Assembly: GCA_018061645.1 (NCBI GenBank)
Contig: JAGOTT010000011.1
Span: 1 to 33,540 of the forward strand
Length of the DNA: 33,540 bases
Source of the DNA: Candidatus Moraniibacteriota bacterium
Lineage (GTDB): Bacteria; Patescibacteriota; Minisyncoccia; Moranbacterales; UBA1568
Direction of reading: 5' to 3'
The position numbers and the translations under genes are program-made. Shown here piece by piece: positions 14,082-21,346 of this stretch. Numbering within the stretch: the stretch's first letter is position 1; each line of letters begins with the position of its first letter. Below the pieces are notes generated by a model. That model saw only the letters and a list, made by a program, of their open reading frames with translations. It ran no database searches and was not told the DNA's origin.

Positions 14082-14522
14082 CTATTCGAAGATGAAGATG
14101 AGAAGCATGGTGCCAAGGAAACCCACCAATGCGCCGACGACGACTTCGCTCACGCGGTGCCCGACGCGCTCCTTGAGGTGCGGGAACTTGGTTTCGTCGA
14201 CATTCTCCTTCAGCTGGTCGATGAGCATGTTGAGATAGCGTCCCTGATCGCCGAGGTACATGCGGATGCGCGCCGCGTCGTCGATCAGAATGAAGGCGAA
14301 CGCGAGTGAGATGGCGAACGCTCCGGAGTGGAGCCCCTCGTACCACCCGATCGAGGTCGCGAGCGAGATGGCGAACGCGGTATGTGCCGAAGGCATGTGT
14401 CCGTGCGTGAACATGTATTCCGGTTTCCATCCGTGCTTTACGGTGAAGATGACGAACTTGAGCGCCTGTGTCCCGATGCCGACGACGATCGGTATGAGAA
14501 CGACGAGATATGGCTCGAACAT
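14082..14522 (-). CDS. DUF212 / divergent PAP2-family membrane protein
   Basis: 146 residues with four likely membrane helices. The conserved HGHMPSAHTAFAISLATS near residues 40-57, IDDAARIRMYLGDQ near 80-93 and RVGHRVSEVVVGALVG near 118-133 are the signatures of the divergent PAP2 family (DUF212, YuiD in Bacillus), related to acid phosphatases and vanadium haloperoxidases. The His, Ser and Arg positions of the phosphatase site are recognisable. A role on a membrane lipid phosphate such as undecaprenyl pyrophosphate is possible but not shown. The start at 14522 lacks a Shine-Dalgarno sequence. Confidence 0.88.
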   Translation of the reverse strand: MFEPYLVVLIPIVVGIGTQALKFVIFTVKHGWKPEYMFTHGHMPSAHTAFAISLATSIGWYEGLHSGAFAISLAFAFILIDDAARIRMYLGDQGRYLNMLIDQLKENVDETKFPHLKERVGHRVSEVVVGALVGFLGTMLLIFIFE

Positions 14523-14670
14523 ATTTTTTCTAGGTTGTAGAGGCTTATAGGGACGTTAGAATACGAACTTTCGTGGCTGTTTCTTCTATCACTCTATCAC
14601 CTATTTCTCTATTCTTCCAGGCGTGTCTACGCCATGCTACACTGTACCGGTTATCAGTGAGCGAAAAAAC

Positions 14671-16950
14671 ATGAAATTCTGGGAAGAGGGACTGAATTCG
14701 GAGCAGCGGAAAGCGGTGCTTCAAACGGAAGGGCCGGTGCTTATCCTGGCCGGCGCCGGATCGGGGAAGACGAAAACGCTCACCCACCGGATCGCGTATC
14801 TTATCGCTGAAAAGGGCGTGGCTCCGGGGAATATCCTCGCGGTGACTTTCACGAACAAGGCGGCCGGCGAGATGAAGGATCGTATCGGCGCACTCCTCGC
14901 GAAGGCCGCGGAAGCGAGTGCGGAGCCGATTTCATTTCACGGGATGCCGGTCGTCGGGACGTTCCATGCGGTCTGTGCGCGGATCCTCAGGCGCGATATC
15001 GGCGTCATCGGCTACGAGACGAATTTCAATATCCTCGATGCGGACGACCAGGTGAGCATCGTGAAGACCGCGATGAAGGAACTCGAGATGAATCCGGATC
15101 AGATCAAACCGCGCTCCGTGCTGGAGGCGATATCGCGCGCGAAGAGCGATTTTCTCGATGAGGAGGATTACGAGGTCCGCGCGGGAAGTTATTACGAGGA
15201 GCTCGTCGCCAAGGTGTACAAACGATATCAGGCGGAACTCCGGAAGACCGGCAGCCTCGATTTCGACGACCTTCTTCGGCTCACCGTGAAACTGTTCAAA
15301 CAGTCGCCGGAGACACTCACGCGGTATCAGGACACCTTCCGATACGTCATGGTCGACGAGTACCAGGATACGAACCCGTTGCAGTATCTTCTCGTCCAGT
15401 CGCTCGTGAAGAAACATCGCAACCTCTTCGTCATCGGTGACGACTACCAGTCGATCTACGCGTGGCGGCAGGCGGACATAAAGAACATCCTCGAATTCGA
15501 GCGTGACTATCCGGAAGCGGTCGTCATCATGCTCGAGCGGAACTACCGATCGACGCAGATCATCCTTGATGCGGCTGGCGGGGTCATCGCGCGGAACAGG
15601 AGTCAGCGGGAAAAGAAGCTCTGGACGGAGACGAAGGAGGGCGAGCTCATCACCGTCAAGTCCATGCGCGACGAGCTCGAGGAGGCGGTGTTCGTCGCCC
15701 GGACGATCCGCGACGGACACGGATCAGGGAAACGGTTCGGCGACTTCGCCATTCTCTATCGGACGAATGCTCAGTCCCGCGCGCTTGAGGAGGCGCTTCT
15801 CCGCGCATCCATCCCATATCGCATCGTCGGCGGACTCAAATTCTATCAGCGAAAGGAAGTGAAAGATGCCATCGCGTATCTGCGACTCCTCCAGAATCCC
15901 AAGGATACGCTCGCGCTCTCGCGTGTCATCAACGAACCGAAGCGGACGATCGGCGATGCGACGCTCGCGAAATGGATGGCGTACGCGGACAGTCGCGGAC
16001 AGGATCCGCTCGAAGCCGCGCGGTCGATCGCCGCAGACAAGAGCGGTATCCCGGAAAAGAAGATTCTCATCATCCGCGCATTCGCGAGTCTCTTCGAGCC
16101 GCTCAAGCTGGAGATGATAAAGGAAAAAACCTCCATGAAGTTCTCGTTTCTCCTCGAGGTGCTCGCGACGGAGTCCGGGTATCTTCTGTCGCTTCATGAT
16201 GGAACAAGCGAAGGATCGGATCGGGAGGACAATGTCCGCGAGCTTTTCGGTGTCGCGAAAAAATACGATGAGTGGCCGCTTTCCGAGGGTGCGCGGATGT
16301 TCCTCGAGGAAGTCGCGCTCGCGTCCGACACCGATTCGATCGAGACCGGTGCCGACTCGGTTCATCTCATGACATTGCACAGCGCAAAGGGACTCGAGTT
16401 CCCGATCGTCTTCATCGCGGGTCTCGAGGAGGGAATATTCCCGCATTCGCGGAGCGCGTTTTCGGAGGACGACCTTGAGGAGGAGCGGCGGCTCATGTAT
16501 GTCGGTCTCACTCGGGCGAAGGAGAAACTGTATCTTCTCTCCGCCGAACAACGTATGATCTTCGGTTCGACGAACGTGAATCCGTCATCCCGATTCATCG
16601 CGGAAATCCCGTCGCATCTCATTGCGGAGACGGTCGAGGAGGAACCCTCGTACTTGTCCGGTTTCGGCATGCGTCGACCGAAGGGACGAGGCGGTGCGTA
16701 TGCGCGGACCGGAAAACTTTCCGATATTTCCGATTTCCAGGCGTCCGTCGCACGGCTTCCGAAGAAGGCGGAGGGCGCTCCGGTTAAACCGGCCGCAGCC
16801 TTAGATCTCCGTCCGGGGGACAACGTGACGCATCCGGACTTCGGCGGCGGTGTCGTCATCTCCATCGTCGGCTCCATCATCTCGGTCGCCTTCAAGAAAG
16901 TCGGCGTGAAAAAGATGATGCTCGGCGTCGCGCCGCTTTCGAAGGCATAG
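14671..16950 (+). CDS. pcrA: UvrD/PcrA-type ATP-dependent DNA helicase
   Basis: 759 residues from ATG at 14671 (MKFWEEGLNSEQRKAVLQ); the in-frame ATG 48 bases earlier is less likely. 3'-5' superfamily 1 helicase of repair and replication. Q-motif LNSEQRKAV, Walker A AGAGSGKTKTLTHR near 26-39, Walker B VDEYQDTN near 228-235, motif III GDDYQSIYAWR, motif IV LERNYRS, motif V LMTLHSAKGLEFP, motif VI YVGLTRAKEKLYL. The C-terminus (PGDNVTHPDFGGGVVISIVG) is the Tudor-like domain that binds RNA polymerase in PcrA. uvrD and pcrA are not distinguishable by eye. Repeated CTATCAC/CTATTTC words stand about 50-90 bases upstream. Confidence 0.96.
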   Translation: MKFWEEGLNSEQRKAVLQTEGPVLILAGAGSGKTKTLTHRIAYLIAEKGVAPGNILAVTFTNKAAGEMKDRIGALLAKAAEASAEPISFHGMPVVGTFHAVCARILRRDIGVIGYETNFNILDADDQVSIVKTAMKELEMNPDQIKPRSVLEAISRAKSDFLDEEDYEVRAGSYYEELVAKVYKRYQAELRKTGSLDFDDLLRLTVKLFKQSPETLTRYQDTFRYVMVDEYQDTNPLQYLLVQSLVKKHRNLFVIGDDYQSIYAWRQADIKNILEFERDYPEAVVIMLERNYRSTQIILDAAGGVIARNRSQREKKLWTETKEGELITVKSMRDELEEAVFVARTIRDGHGSGKRFGDFAILYRTNAQSRALEEALLRASIPYRIVGGLKFYQRKEVKDAIAYLRLLQNPKDTLALSRVINEPKRTIGDATLAKWMAYADSRGQDPLEAARSIAADKSGIPEKKILIIRAFASLFEPLKLEMIKEKTSMKFSFLLEVLATESGYLLSLHDGTSEGSDREDNVRELFGVAKKYDEWPLSEGARMFLEEVALASDTDSIETGADSVHLMTLHSAKGLEFPIVFIAGLEEGIFPHSRSAFSEDDLEEERRLMYVGLTRAKEKLYLLSAEQRMIFGSTNVNPSSRFIAEIPSHLIAETVEEEPSYLSGFGMRRPKGRGGAYARTGKLSDISDFQASVARLPKKAEGAPVKPAAALDLRPGDNVTHPDFGGGVVISIVGSIISVAFKKVGVKKMMLGVAPLSKA

Positions 16951-16973
16951 AATCACGGGTTGGTTTCAAACAA

Positions 16974-16998
16974 AAACAAACTCCTCGGAGTTTGTTTT
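16974..16998. terminator. Bidirectional terminator pcrA / xer
   Basis: Ten-base stem AAACAAACTC / GAGTTTGTTT with CTCG loop and T-run, between convergent genes. Confidence 0.88.
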
Positions 16999-17000
16999 TT

Positions 17001-17035
17001 TGTTCCCTGTTTATTGTTCCCTGTTTATTGATTTA
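17001..17035 (-). repeat. Heptad repeat forming the xer 3' end
   Basis: Plus strand TGTTCCC, TGTTTAT, TGTTCCC, TGTTTAT, TGATTTA with 7-base phase. In the minus-strand gene it encodes the last residues (SINREQ) and the stop codon. The reverse complement (GGGAACA, ATAAACA) is close to the words after polA. Confidence 0.85.
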
Positions 17036-17961
17036 CGCTTCCCATGGAACTTCTCGTGGATTTCGCGGAGACGTTCATTCGTGACGTGCGTGTAGATCTG
17101 GGTCGTGGTGATGGACGCGTGGCCGAGCATCGCCTGGACCGATCGTATGTCGGCGCCGTTCTGGAGAAGGTCGGTCGCGAAGGAGTGGCGGAGTGTGTGC
17201 GGGTGAACGTCCTTTATGATACCCGCCTTTGTCGCGGCGCGTTTCACGATGCGCTGGACGGAGCGTTCGGTGATCCGGAGCCCCTTCCCGCCGCCGCGCT
17301 CTTTCCCCTCGCCTTTTTTCGGAACGGAGACGAAGAGCGCCGGATCCATATCGGTGCGTTTTTCGAGGTATCGGGCGATCGCGTCTCGCGCGTCGTCGGA
17401 GAGGAAGACGACCCGAAGCTTCGACCCCTTCCCGCGGACTGAGAACTCGCCTTTTTTCAGGTTCACCTGGTCGCGGTCGAGCGAGGTGAGTTCGGAGACA
17501 CGGAGCCCTGCGGAAAAGAGGAGTTCGAGCATGGCGCGGTCGCGTCGTCCGCGGAGGCTGCCGTCGCCGGAAGCGGAGAGGAGCTGCCGTATTTCGTTCC
17601 ATTCGAGAAAATCGACCTGCCGGTCCGGCGTCTTGCCGATCTCGATCTTCTCGGCCGGGACGCTTCCGATATCTTCCTTCGAGAGGAACTTGAGGAAAGA
17701 GCGTAGGACGACGACGTGGAGGTTTTGGGTGCTCTTCCTGAGAGTCTCGCCACGACCGTTTTCGGCACGGTTCATCCAGATCCGGTAGCTCCTGATCTTC
17801 TCAAGCGTGATATCTTCCGGACGAATCACGTTTCCCCATTCAAAGAACTTCGAAAGCACCCGACCGTAGCTCTCGATCGTTTTCGGGGAACGCGAAAGCT
17901 CGATTTCCAGGTGTTCGAGGAATCGGGAGGCGAGTTTCCGGATGGGATCGGTGTCTTTCAT
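17011..17961 (-). CDS. XerC/XerD-type tyrosine recombinase
   Basis: 316 residues from ATG at 17961 (MKDTDPIRKLASRFLEHLEIELSRS); a longer frame to 18084 exists but reads like non-coding sequence. N-terminal SAM-like core-binding domain (15-100), then the catalytic domain with all active residues: R154 in AGLRVSELT, K178 in RGKGSK, H255 and R258 in HPHTLRHS, H281 in LGHAS, Y290 in TTQIYTHV. Such enzymes resolve chromosome dimers at dif together with FtsK; a single Xer protein is used in some bacteria. No dif-like site was identified. The extreme C-terminus is made from a heptad repeat. A TATAAT box at 17977-17982 lies 15 bases before the start. Confidence 0.93.
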   Translation of the reverse strand: MKDTDPIRKLASRFLEHLEIELSRSPKTIESYGRVLSKFFEWGNVIRPEDITLEKIRSYRIWMNRAENGRGETLRKSTQNLHVVVLRSFLKFLSKEDIGSVPAEKIEIGKTPDRQVDFLEWNEIRQLLSASGDGSLRGRRDRAMLELLFSAGLRVSELTSLDRDQVNLKKGEFSVRGKGSKLRVVFLSDDARDAIARYLEKRTDMDPALFVSVPKKGEGKERGGGKGLRITERSVQRIVKRAATKAGIIKDVHPHTLRHSFATDLLQNGADIRSVQAMLGHASITTTQIYTHVTNERLREIHEKFHGKRKSINREQ

Positions 17962-17976
17962 AGGCGGTTCGACCCC

Positions 17977-17982
17977 ATTATA
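17977..17982 (-). promoter_or_regulatory. -10 box of xer gene
   Basis: Minus-strand TATAAT preceded directly by TG; no good -35. The predicted leader is only some eight bases, shorter than usual for Shine-Dalgarno initiation. Confidence 0.5.
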
Positions 17983-18077
17983 CATGGGAACCGGATCCCC
18001 TGTTTTTCCATGTCGTTCGGTATTCAATAAAATTGCTTTTATAAGCCAAAAACAAGCACAAAGCCTTGACAAAATCA

Positions 18078-18106
18078 TTGACATCCATGGCGGAAGGGGC
18101 TATACT
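18078..18106 (+). promoter_or_regulatory. Consensus promoter of LysM-CHAP gene
   Basis: TTGACA (18078-18083), 17 bases, TATACT (18101-18106). A second TTGACA lies 12 bases upstream. Transcription should start near 18113, leaving a leader of about 145 bases. Confidence 0.8.
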
Positions 18107-18125
18107 CTTCCTTGCGTAAAAATTA

Positions 18126-18258
18126 GGACTGGGGCCGATGGCTTGGCGGCTTCTTTTTTATTAAAGAGGCGCCCCGCCTACCGTCCCATGTCTCGCGAAA
18201 GGGATTTTCCCTATAAAACTTCTTCGTATCAAAGAGCTCCTTTCCAGGGTTCTGGAAA
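18126..18258 (+). ncRNA. Structured mRNA leader of the wall hydrolase gene
   Basis: Nested stems can be read directly: GGAC (18126-18129) with GTCC (18183-18186); GGGGC (18131-18135) with GCCCC (18171-18175); GCTTCTTT (18149-18156) with AAAGAGGC (18163-18170), one G-U pair, loop TTTATT. Downstream GGGA/TCCC makes a small hairpin, and TTTCCAG (18241-18247) pairs with CTGGAAA (18252-18258), whose last base is the A of the start codon. No Shine-Dalgarno sequence is free. Consistent with a cis-acting RNA controlling translation; it does not fit the ydaO (c-di-AMP) pattern as far as I can see. Confidence 0.5.
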
Positions 18259-19430
18259 TGGCGACCGACCGGTATGCCGTCTTCGAGACGGCGGTCCATA
18301 AGATACAGCGGGAGATACTCGATGCCTTCAAGGGAGGCTTCGGACGGCATTTCGCGGAGCCGTTCCGGAACTACGGCGCGTTCTCGCTCGTGGTGTCGAG
18401 CGCCCTTCTCGTCTCCATAACGAATGTCACCCAGGAACAGGGCTCCGAGAGCCCGGTGTTCGGTTCCTTCCGGAGCACGGTGTCCGAGACGTCCGAACAG
18501 CCGCGGAAGCGGTTCGCTATGGAGCAGCCGGCGGTCGCGAATCTTTCCCTTGTTCCGCTTGCGAGTCCGGATTCTCCGGTCGATCCGACGGAAAAGCCTG
18601 TCGAGGAAGGCGATGATCTCGCTTTCCAGAGCGGAGCGCTTCTTTCCGCGCAGACGGACGCGACTATCGCCAAGGATCCGGAGGAGGAAGGCGGCGTGTC
18701 CATCTATACCGTCGTCGACGGCGACACGGTTTCCGGTATCGCCAAGAAGCACGGTATCACGGTGAATACCATCCTGTGGGCGAACGACCTCGACAATGTC
18801 GACTCTATAAAGCCCGGTGATCAGATATTCATCCTGCCCGTCGCGGGACTCTCGCACAAGATAGCGTCCGGCGAGACGCTCGATTCCATCGTCTCGAAAT
18901 ACAAGGCCGACCGCGACAAGGTGATCGCGTTCAACGAGCTCCCGGCGAACGGCGAGATCAAGGTCGGCGAGACCATCGTCATTCCTGACGGATACAAGGA
19001 GGTTCCGCGGCCGACGCCCGCCGATACCGGCATCGCCCGCCGCGAGTACGCGTCCTCGTCCTCATCCGGAAACATCACGGACGTTTCCGGAATCGGAAAG
19101 AAGCTCGAAGGCAAGGCGGGGACCGGACACAAATTCCCGTACGGATACTGCACCTGGTATGTCGCGCAGAAGCGGTACGTACCGTGGCGCGGCAACGCCG
19201 GAACCTGGCTCTACCATGCCCGGGCGATGGGGTATAAGACGGGGAAGTCGCCGGCCAAGGGAGCGATCGTCGTGACGACCGACAACGCCTACTACGGCCA
19301 CGTCGCGCTCGTCGAGAGCGTCGGAAAAGGGACGATCACCGTGTCCGAGATGAACTACCGTGGCTGGGGCAAGGTGAACAAGCGCGTCGTCGCGACGAAC
19401 AGCCGGTCGATCAAGGGATACATATACTAG
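18258..19430 (+). CDS. Exported peptidoglycan hydrolase, two LysM and CHAP
   Basis: 390 residues. A basic N-terminal stretch leads to one membrane helix at about 38-58 (NYGAFSLVVSSALLVSITNV), either anchor or uncleaved signal. A Pro/Glu/Ser-rich spacer follows. LysM repeats at about 150-195 (YTVVDGDTVSGIAKKHGI) and 200-246 (HKIASGETLDSIVSKYKA) bind glycan. The CHAP domain (about 290-390) has the catalytic Cys298 in YGYCTWYVA and His348 in YYGHVALVE, with MNY near the end. Such enzymes cut peptide bonds in peptidoglycan for growth or division. It is transcribed from a consensus promoter and a folded leader, so expression is probably tightly controlled. Confidence 0.93.
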   Translation: MATDRYAVFETAVHKIQREILDAFKGGFGRHFAEPFRNYGAFSLVVSSALLVSITNVTQEQGSESPVFGSFRSTVSETSEQPRKRFAMEQPAVANLSLVPLASPDSPVDPTEKPVEEGDDLAFQSGALLSAQTDATIAKDPEEEGGVSIYTVVDGDTVSGIAKKHGITVNTILWANDLDNVDSIKPGDQIFILPVAGLSHKIASGETLDSIVSKYKADRDKVIAFNELPANGEIKVGETIVIPDGYKEVPRPTPADTGIARREYASSSSSGNITDVSGIGKKLEGKAGTGHKFPYGYCTWYVAQKRYVPWRGNAGTWLYHARAMGYKTGKSPAKGAIVVTTDNAYYGHVALVESVGKGTITVSEMNYRGWGKVNKRVVATNSRSIKGYIY

Positions 19431-19434
19431 GACA

Positions 19435-19469
19435 ATGTCAAATTCCAAATGACAAATATCAAACGGAAG
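19435..19469 (+). repeat. Heptad repeat after LysM-CHAP gene
   Basis: ATGTCAA, ATTCCAA, ATGACAA, ATATCAA and ACGGAAG in exact 7-base phase, starting five bases after the stop. The words match the left arm near 29.18 kb. Confidence 0.85.
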
Positions 19470-19486
19470 CGGGGATAGGGACTGAT

Positions 19487-19512
19487 AAAAGAGCGGCGGA
19501 AACGCCGCTTTT
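19487..19512 (+). terminator. Terminator after LysM-CHAP gene
   Basis: Stem GCGGCG / CGCCGC with GAAA loop (19493-19508), flanked by AAAA and TTTT. Confidence 0.88.
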
Positions 19513-19515
19513 CGC

Positions 19516-19544
19516 TTGTAGAAAAGGAAAATCTGTGGTATAAT
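19516..19544 (+). promoter_or_regulatory. Promoter of the TA-like pair, leaderless geometry
   Basis: TTGTAG (19516-19521), 17 bases, TATAAT (19539-19544), six bases, ATG at 19551. The mRNA should begin at the start codon. Confidence 0.75.
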
Positions 19545-19550
19545 GTATCT

Positions 19551-19817
19551 ATGAAAATCCATGATTTTATCAAGGAGCGGAAATATCTCATCTGGTATGT
19601 GAGCGATTATGATGCGCTCGACGCGGAGGCTATCGTCGAGGCGACGCTCAACTATGGTGACTGGGACGATGTTCAAAATCTGATAGGAATTCTCGGCATG
19701 CGGGAAGTCGCCAAGATTTTCCGCGAGAAATCGAAACCGTCCGGCATGGGTCGGACGAACTATCGGCCGGAAATCAGGAACTATTTCAATCTTTATTTCG
19801 CGAAATATGCTTCATGA
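19551..19817 (+). CDS. Putative antitoxin paired with AbiEii-like toxin
   Basis: 88 residues. The pattern YVSDYDALDAEAIVEATLNYGDWDDVQNLIGILGMREVAKIF resembles small partners (DUF6922-like) often found before AbiEii nucleotidyltransferases; I recognise the type rather than a named gene. It lacks the winged helix of classical AbiEi antitoxins. The gene overlaps the next start by 11 bases, so translation is coupled. Predicted to be made from a leaderless mRNA. Confidence 0.65.
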   Translation: MKIHDFIKERKYLIWYVSDYDALDAEAIVEATLNYGDWDDVQNLIGILGMREVAKIFREKSKPSGMGRTNYRPEIRNYFNLYFAKYAS

Positions 19818-20421
19818 CGAAATCCTAAATGAAGAGCAGAAGAAACTACTTCCGTTTCTCGGCGTGTTTCGTGATGATTTCGGAATGGTCGGCGGTACGG
19901 CCATCGCACTCCATATCGGGCACCGCGAATCTATCGACTTCGATCTCTTTTCCGTCGGTCCGATCGGTACGGATGCGATTCGCCGGAAACTTGCCGGTTC
20001 CGGATCGGAACTTCGCGCGATGATCGATACCCCGGATGAATATACCGTTCTTGTCGGGGATGTGAAGATGACCTTTCTCCGGTATCCGTTCCCGATAGAA
20101 TTTCCAATTCCGTTCGGCGATGTCGCGAATCTTCCGGACGTACTCACGCTCGCTGCGATGAAGGCGTATGCGCTCGGGCGACGCGCGAAGTGGAAGGACT
20201 ATGTTGATCTGTACTTCATCATGAAAGACCGGCATACGATCGGAGAGATAGCGGGGAAAGCATCCGAACTGTTCGGCGGTGAATTCAATGAGAAGATTTT
20301 CCGGGCGCAGCTCGCGTATTTCGAAGACATCGATCATTCCGAGAAGGTCGTTTTCATGCCTGGTTTCGAGACGGACGAGTCCGTCATAAAGGATTTTCTG
20401 GTGCAAGTATCGATTTCGTGA
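19807..20421 (+). CDS. AbiEii/AbiGii-type nucleotidyltransferase toxin
   Basis: 204 residues. The nucleotidyltransferase signature GGTAIALHIGHRESIDFDLF (from G29) has the GG-T and the metal-binding pair D44 and D46. Later, LTLAAMKAYALGRRAKWKDYVDLYFIM near 115-142 is the second conserved block of the family. AbiEii enzymes act as type IV toxins; some add nucleotides to tRNA acceptor ends. The protein is shorter than classical AbiEii (about 300 residues) but has the core. Expressed with the small upstream gene and ended by a terminator at 20447-20469. Confidence 0.85.
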   Translation: MLHDEILNEEQKKLLPFLGVFRDDFGMVGGTAIALHIGHRESIDFDLFSVGPIGTDAIRRKLAGSGSELRAMIDTPDEYTVLVGDVKMTFLRYPFPIEFPIPFGDVANLPDVLTLAAMKAYALGRRAKWKDYVDLYFIMKDRHTIGEIAGKASELFGGEFNEKIFRAQLAYFEDIDHSEKVVFMPGFETDESVIKDFLVQVSIS

Positions 20422-20446
20422 CGCATGGATCCGTGTACTCTCAAGA

Positions 20447-20469
20447 GGCGGCGGGAACGCCGCTTTTTT
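20447..20469 (+). terminator. Terminator after AbiEii-like gene
   Basis: Stem GCGGCG / CGCCGC, loop GGAA, six T. Confidence 0.88.
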
Positions 20470-20480
20470 CGTTGCCGCAT

Positions 20481-20515
20481 GACCGCTTGATGACCGTTGA
20501 CAAAAGTAAGCGGTC
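20481..20515. other. Inverted repeat in the 20422-20772 intergenic region
   Basis: GACCGCTT (20481-20488) and AAGCGGTC (20508-20515) are perfect 8-base arms 19 bases apart. TTGACA lies between them but no -10 follows at proper distance. Possibly a regulator site. The rest of this 351-base gap holds a terminator, a promoter, a leader attenuator and a REP-like element; I see no gene. Confidence 0.45.
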
Positions 20516-20568
20516 GTGGAGTTTTGTTTACGGTTTTTTCCCGCTATGAAAAGCCATGGAAAAAAAAT

Positions 20569-20597
20569 TTGACAAACGTACGAGGTTGTTGTATAAG
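20569..20597 (+). promoter_or_regulatory. Promoter of lipoprotein gene / secretion cluster
   Basis: TTGACA (20569-20574), 17 bases, TATAAG (20592-20597). The leader is about 170 bases. Confidence 0.75.
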
Positions 20598-20602
20598 GGA
20601 AG

Positions 20603-20645
20603 GCTCCGCGAAAGGGGAGCAGGTCGGGCTCGCGCCCTCCTTTTT
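20603..20645 (+). promoter_or_regulatory. Attenuator-like hairpins in the leader
   Basis: GCTCC/GGAGC (20603-20620) followed by GGGC-TCGC-GCCC (20626-20637), then TCC and five T. The position right after the promoter suggests a transcription attenuator. The stem is short, so efficiency is uncertain. Confidence 0.45.
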
Positions 20646-20664
20646 CTTTAACAAATCCTTAACC

Positions 20665-20740
20665 CGTCATTGCGAGCGCAAGCGAAGCAATCCAGATCCT
20701 GATAAACAGGAAGACCCTGGATCGCGGAATCGCGATGACA
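20665..20740. repeat. REP-like palindromic element
   Basis: Begins CGTCATTGCGAGCGCAAGCG and ends CGCGATGACA; the outer parts (CGTCATTGCGA..CAATCCAG and CTGGATCGCG..CGATGACA) are imperfect inverted copies. This word is common between genes in many unrelated bacteria. It sits inside the leader of the lipoprotein gene. Confidence 0.75.
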
Positions 20741-20772
20741 TTCTCTCTCATTTTTCCTCAAAGGAGGATGCC

Positions 20773-21237
20773 ATGAAAACCCCACTCAAGTCCGTACTCG
20801 CGACCCTTGTCGCTCTGTTTCTGACCCTGTCCCTCTCCGGCTGTCTCGAGGAGGGAGCGAAAACCGCTTCGCAAGGCGGTGCTGCCAGCTCTTCGGTGTT
20901 CCAGACCACAAAAGAAGGTGTTCTCGGAAGTGATGGAACAATTAAGTTTTATCTTCCGGCTGGGACAGGAGCCCTGGCAATAAAATTCAATTCTTCTAGC
21001 AATCGTATGGCAAGCAAGGCTTCCATCGAGAAAATGCTTGCGGACTCCGGCGTAAATATCGAAATGTCAAACGATACTCGCTTCGGTTTGTACTACCAAA
21101 TCAGGGTGTCGAAGAAAAGGATTCTTATCAGTCTTCCGGTGACAGGAATAAAAAACGTCGTGCCTTACGGATTGAATGGATCGCCGGTTTTCGAATGGAA
21201 TTATGTCAATGGGTTTGTCTTTGACTCTCGGGCATAA
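20773..21237 (+). CDS. Lipoprotein, first gene of the secretion cluster region
   Basis: 154 residues from ATG at 20773, preceded by AGGAGG at five bases. The N-terminus MKTPLKSVLATLVALFLTL ends in the lipobox LSGC, so Cys25 should be lipidated. The rest is Ser/Gly-rich, then a small strand-rich domain (GTIKFYLPAG; RFGLYYQIRVSKKRILISLPV). Family not recognised. A small lipoprotein before a VirB6-like gene recalls VirB7, but no homology is visible and a strong terminator separates the two. From about 20940 the base composition becomes more AT-rich than the neighbours. Confidence 0.78.
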   Translation: MKTPLKSVLATLVALFLTLSLSGCLEEGAKTASQGGAASSSVFQTTKEGVLGSDGTIKFYLPAGTGALAIKFNSSSNRMASKASIEKMLADSGVNIEMSNDTRFGLYYQIRVSKKRILISLPVTGIKNVVPYGLNGSPVFEWNYVNGFVFDSRA

Positions 21238-21264
21238 GGATTTTGCAACTTCAATTGAGTGTTT

Positions 21265-21292
21265 GGCCTTTCGTTTCTTGAAAGGCCTTTTT
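21265..21292 (+). terminator. Terminator after lipoprotein gene
   Basis: Stem GGCCTTTC / GAAAGGCC, 7-base loop, five T. Confidence 0.9.
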
Positions 21293-21346
21293 ATTTACTT
21301 TTTTTTATGGTAAACTTCTACGAGGAATGTTTTGCCTCGTGCTCAT

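Noticed and set aside
14932-15720. Minus-strand frame opposite pcrA
   Set aside because: Same reason; helicase motifs fix the coding strand.
18113-18258. ydaO-type c-di-AMP riboswitch before the LysM-CHAP gene
   Set aside because: The gene type fits, but I cannot find the conserved ydaO sequence blocks; it is listed only as an unassigned structured leader.
20584-20660. tRNA-like fold in the lipoprotein leader
   Set aside because: No T-loop GTTCGA-type sequence, no acceptor pairing; the hairpins fit an attenuator better.
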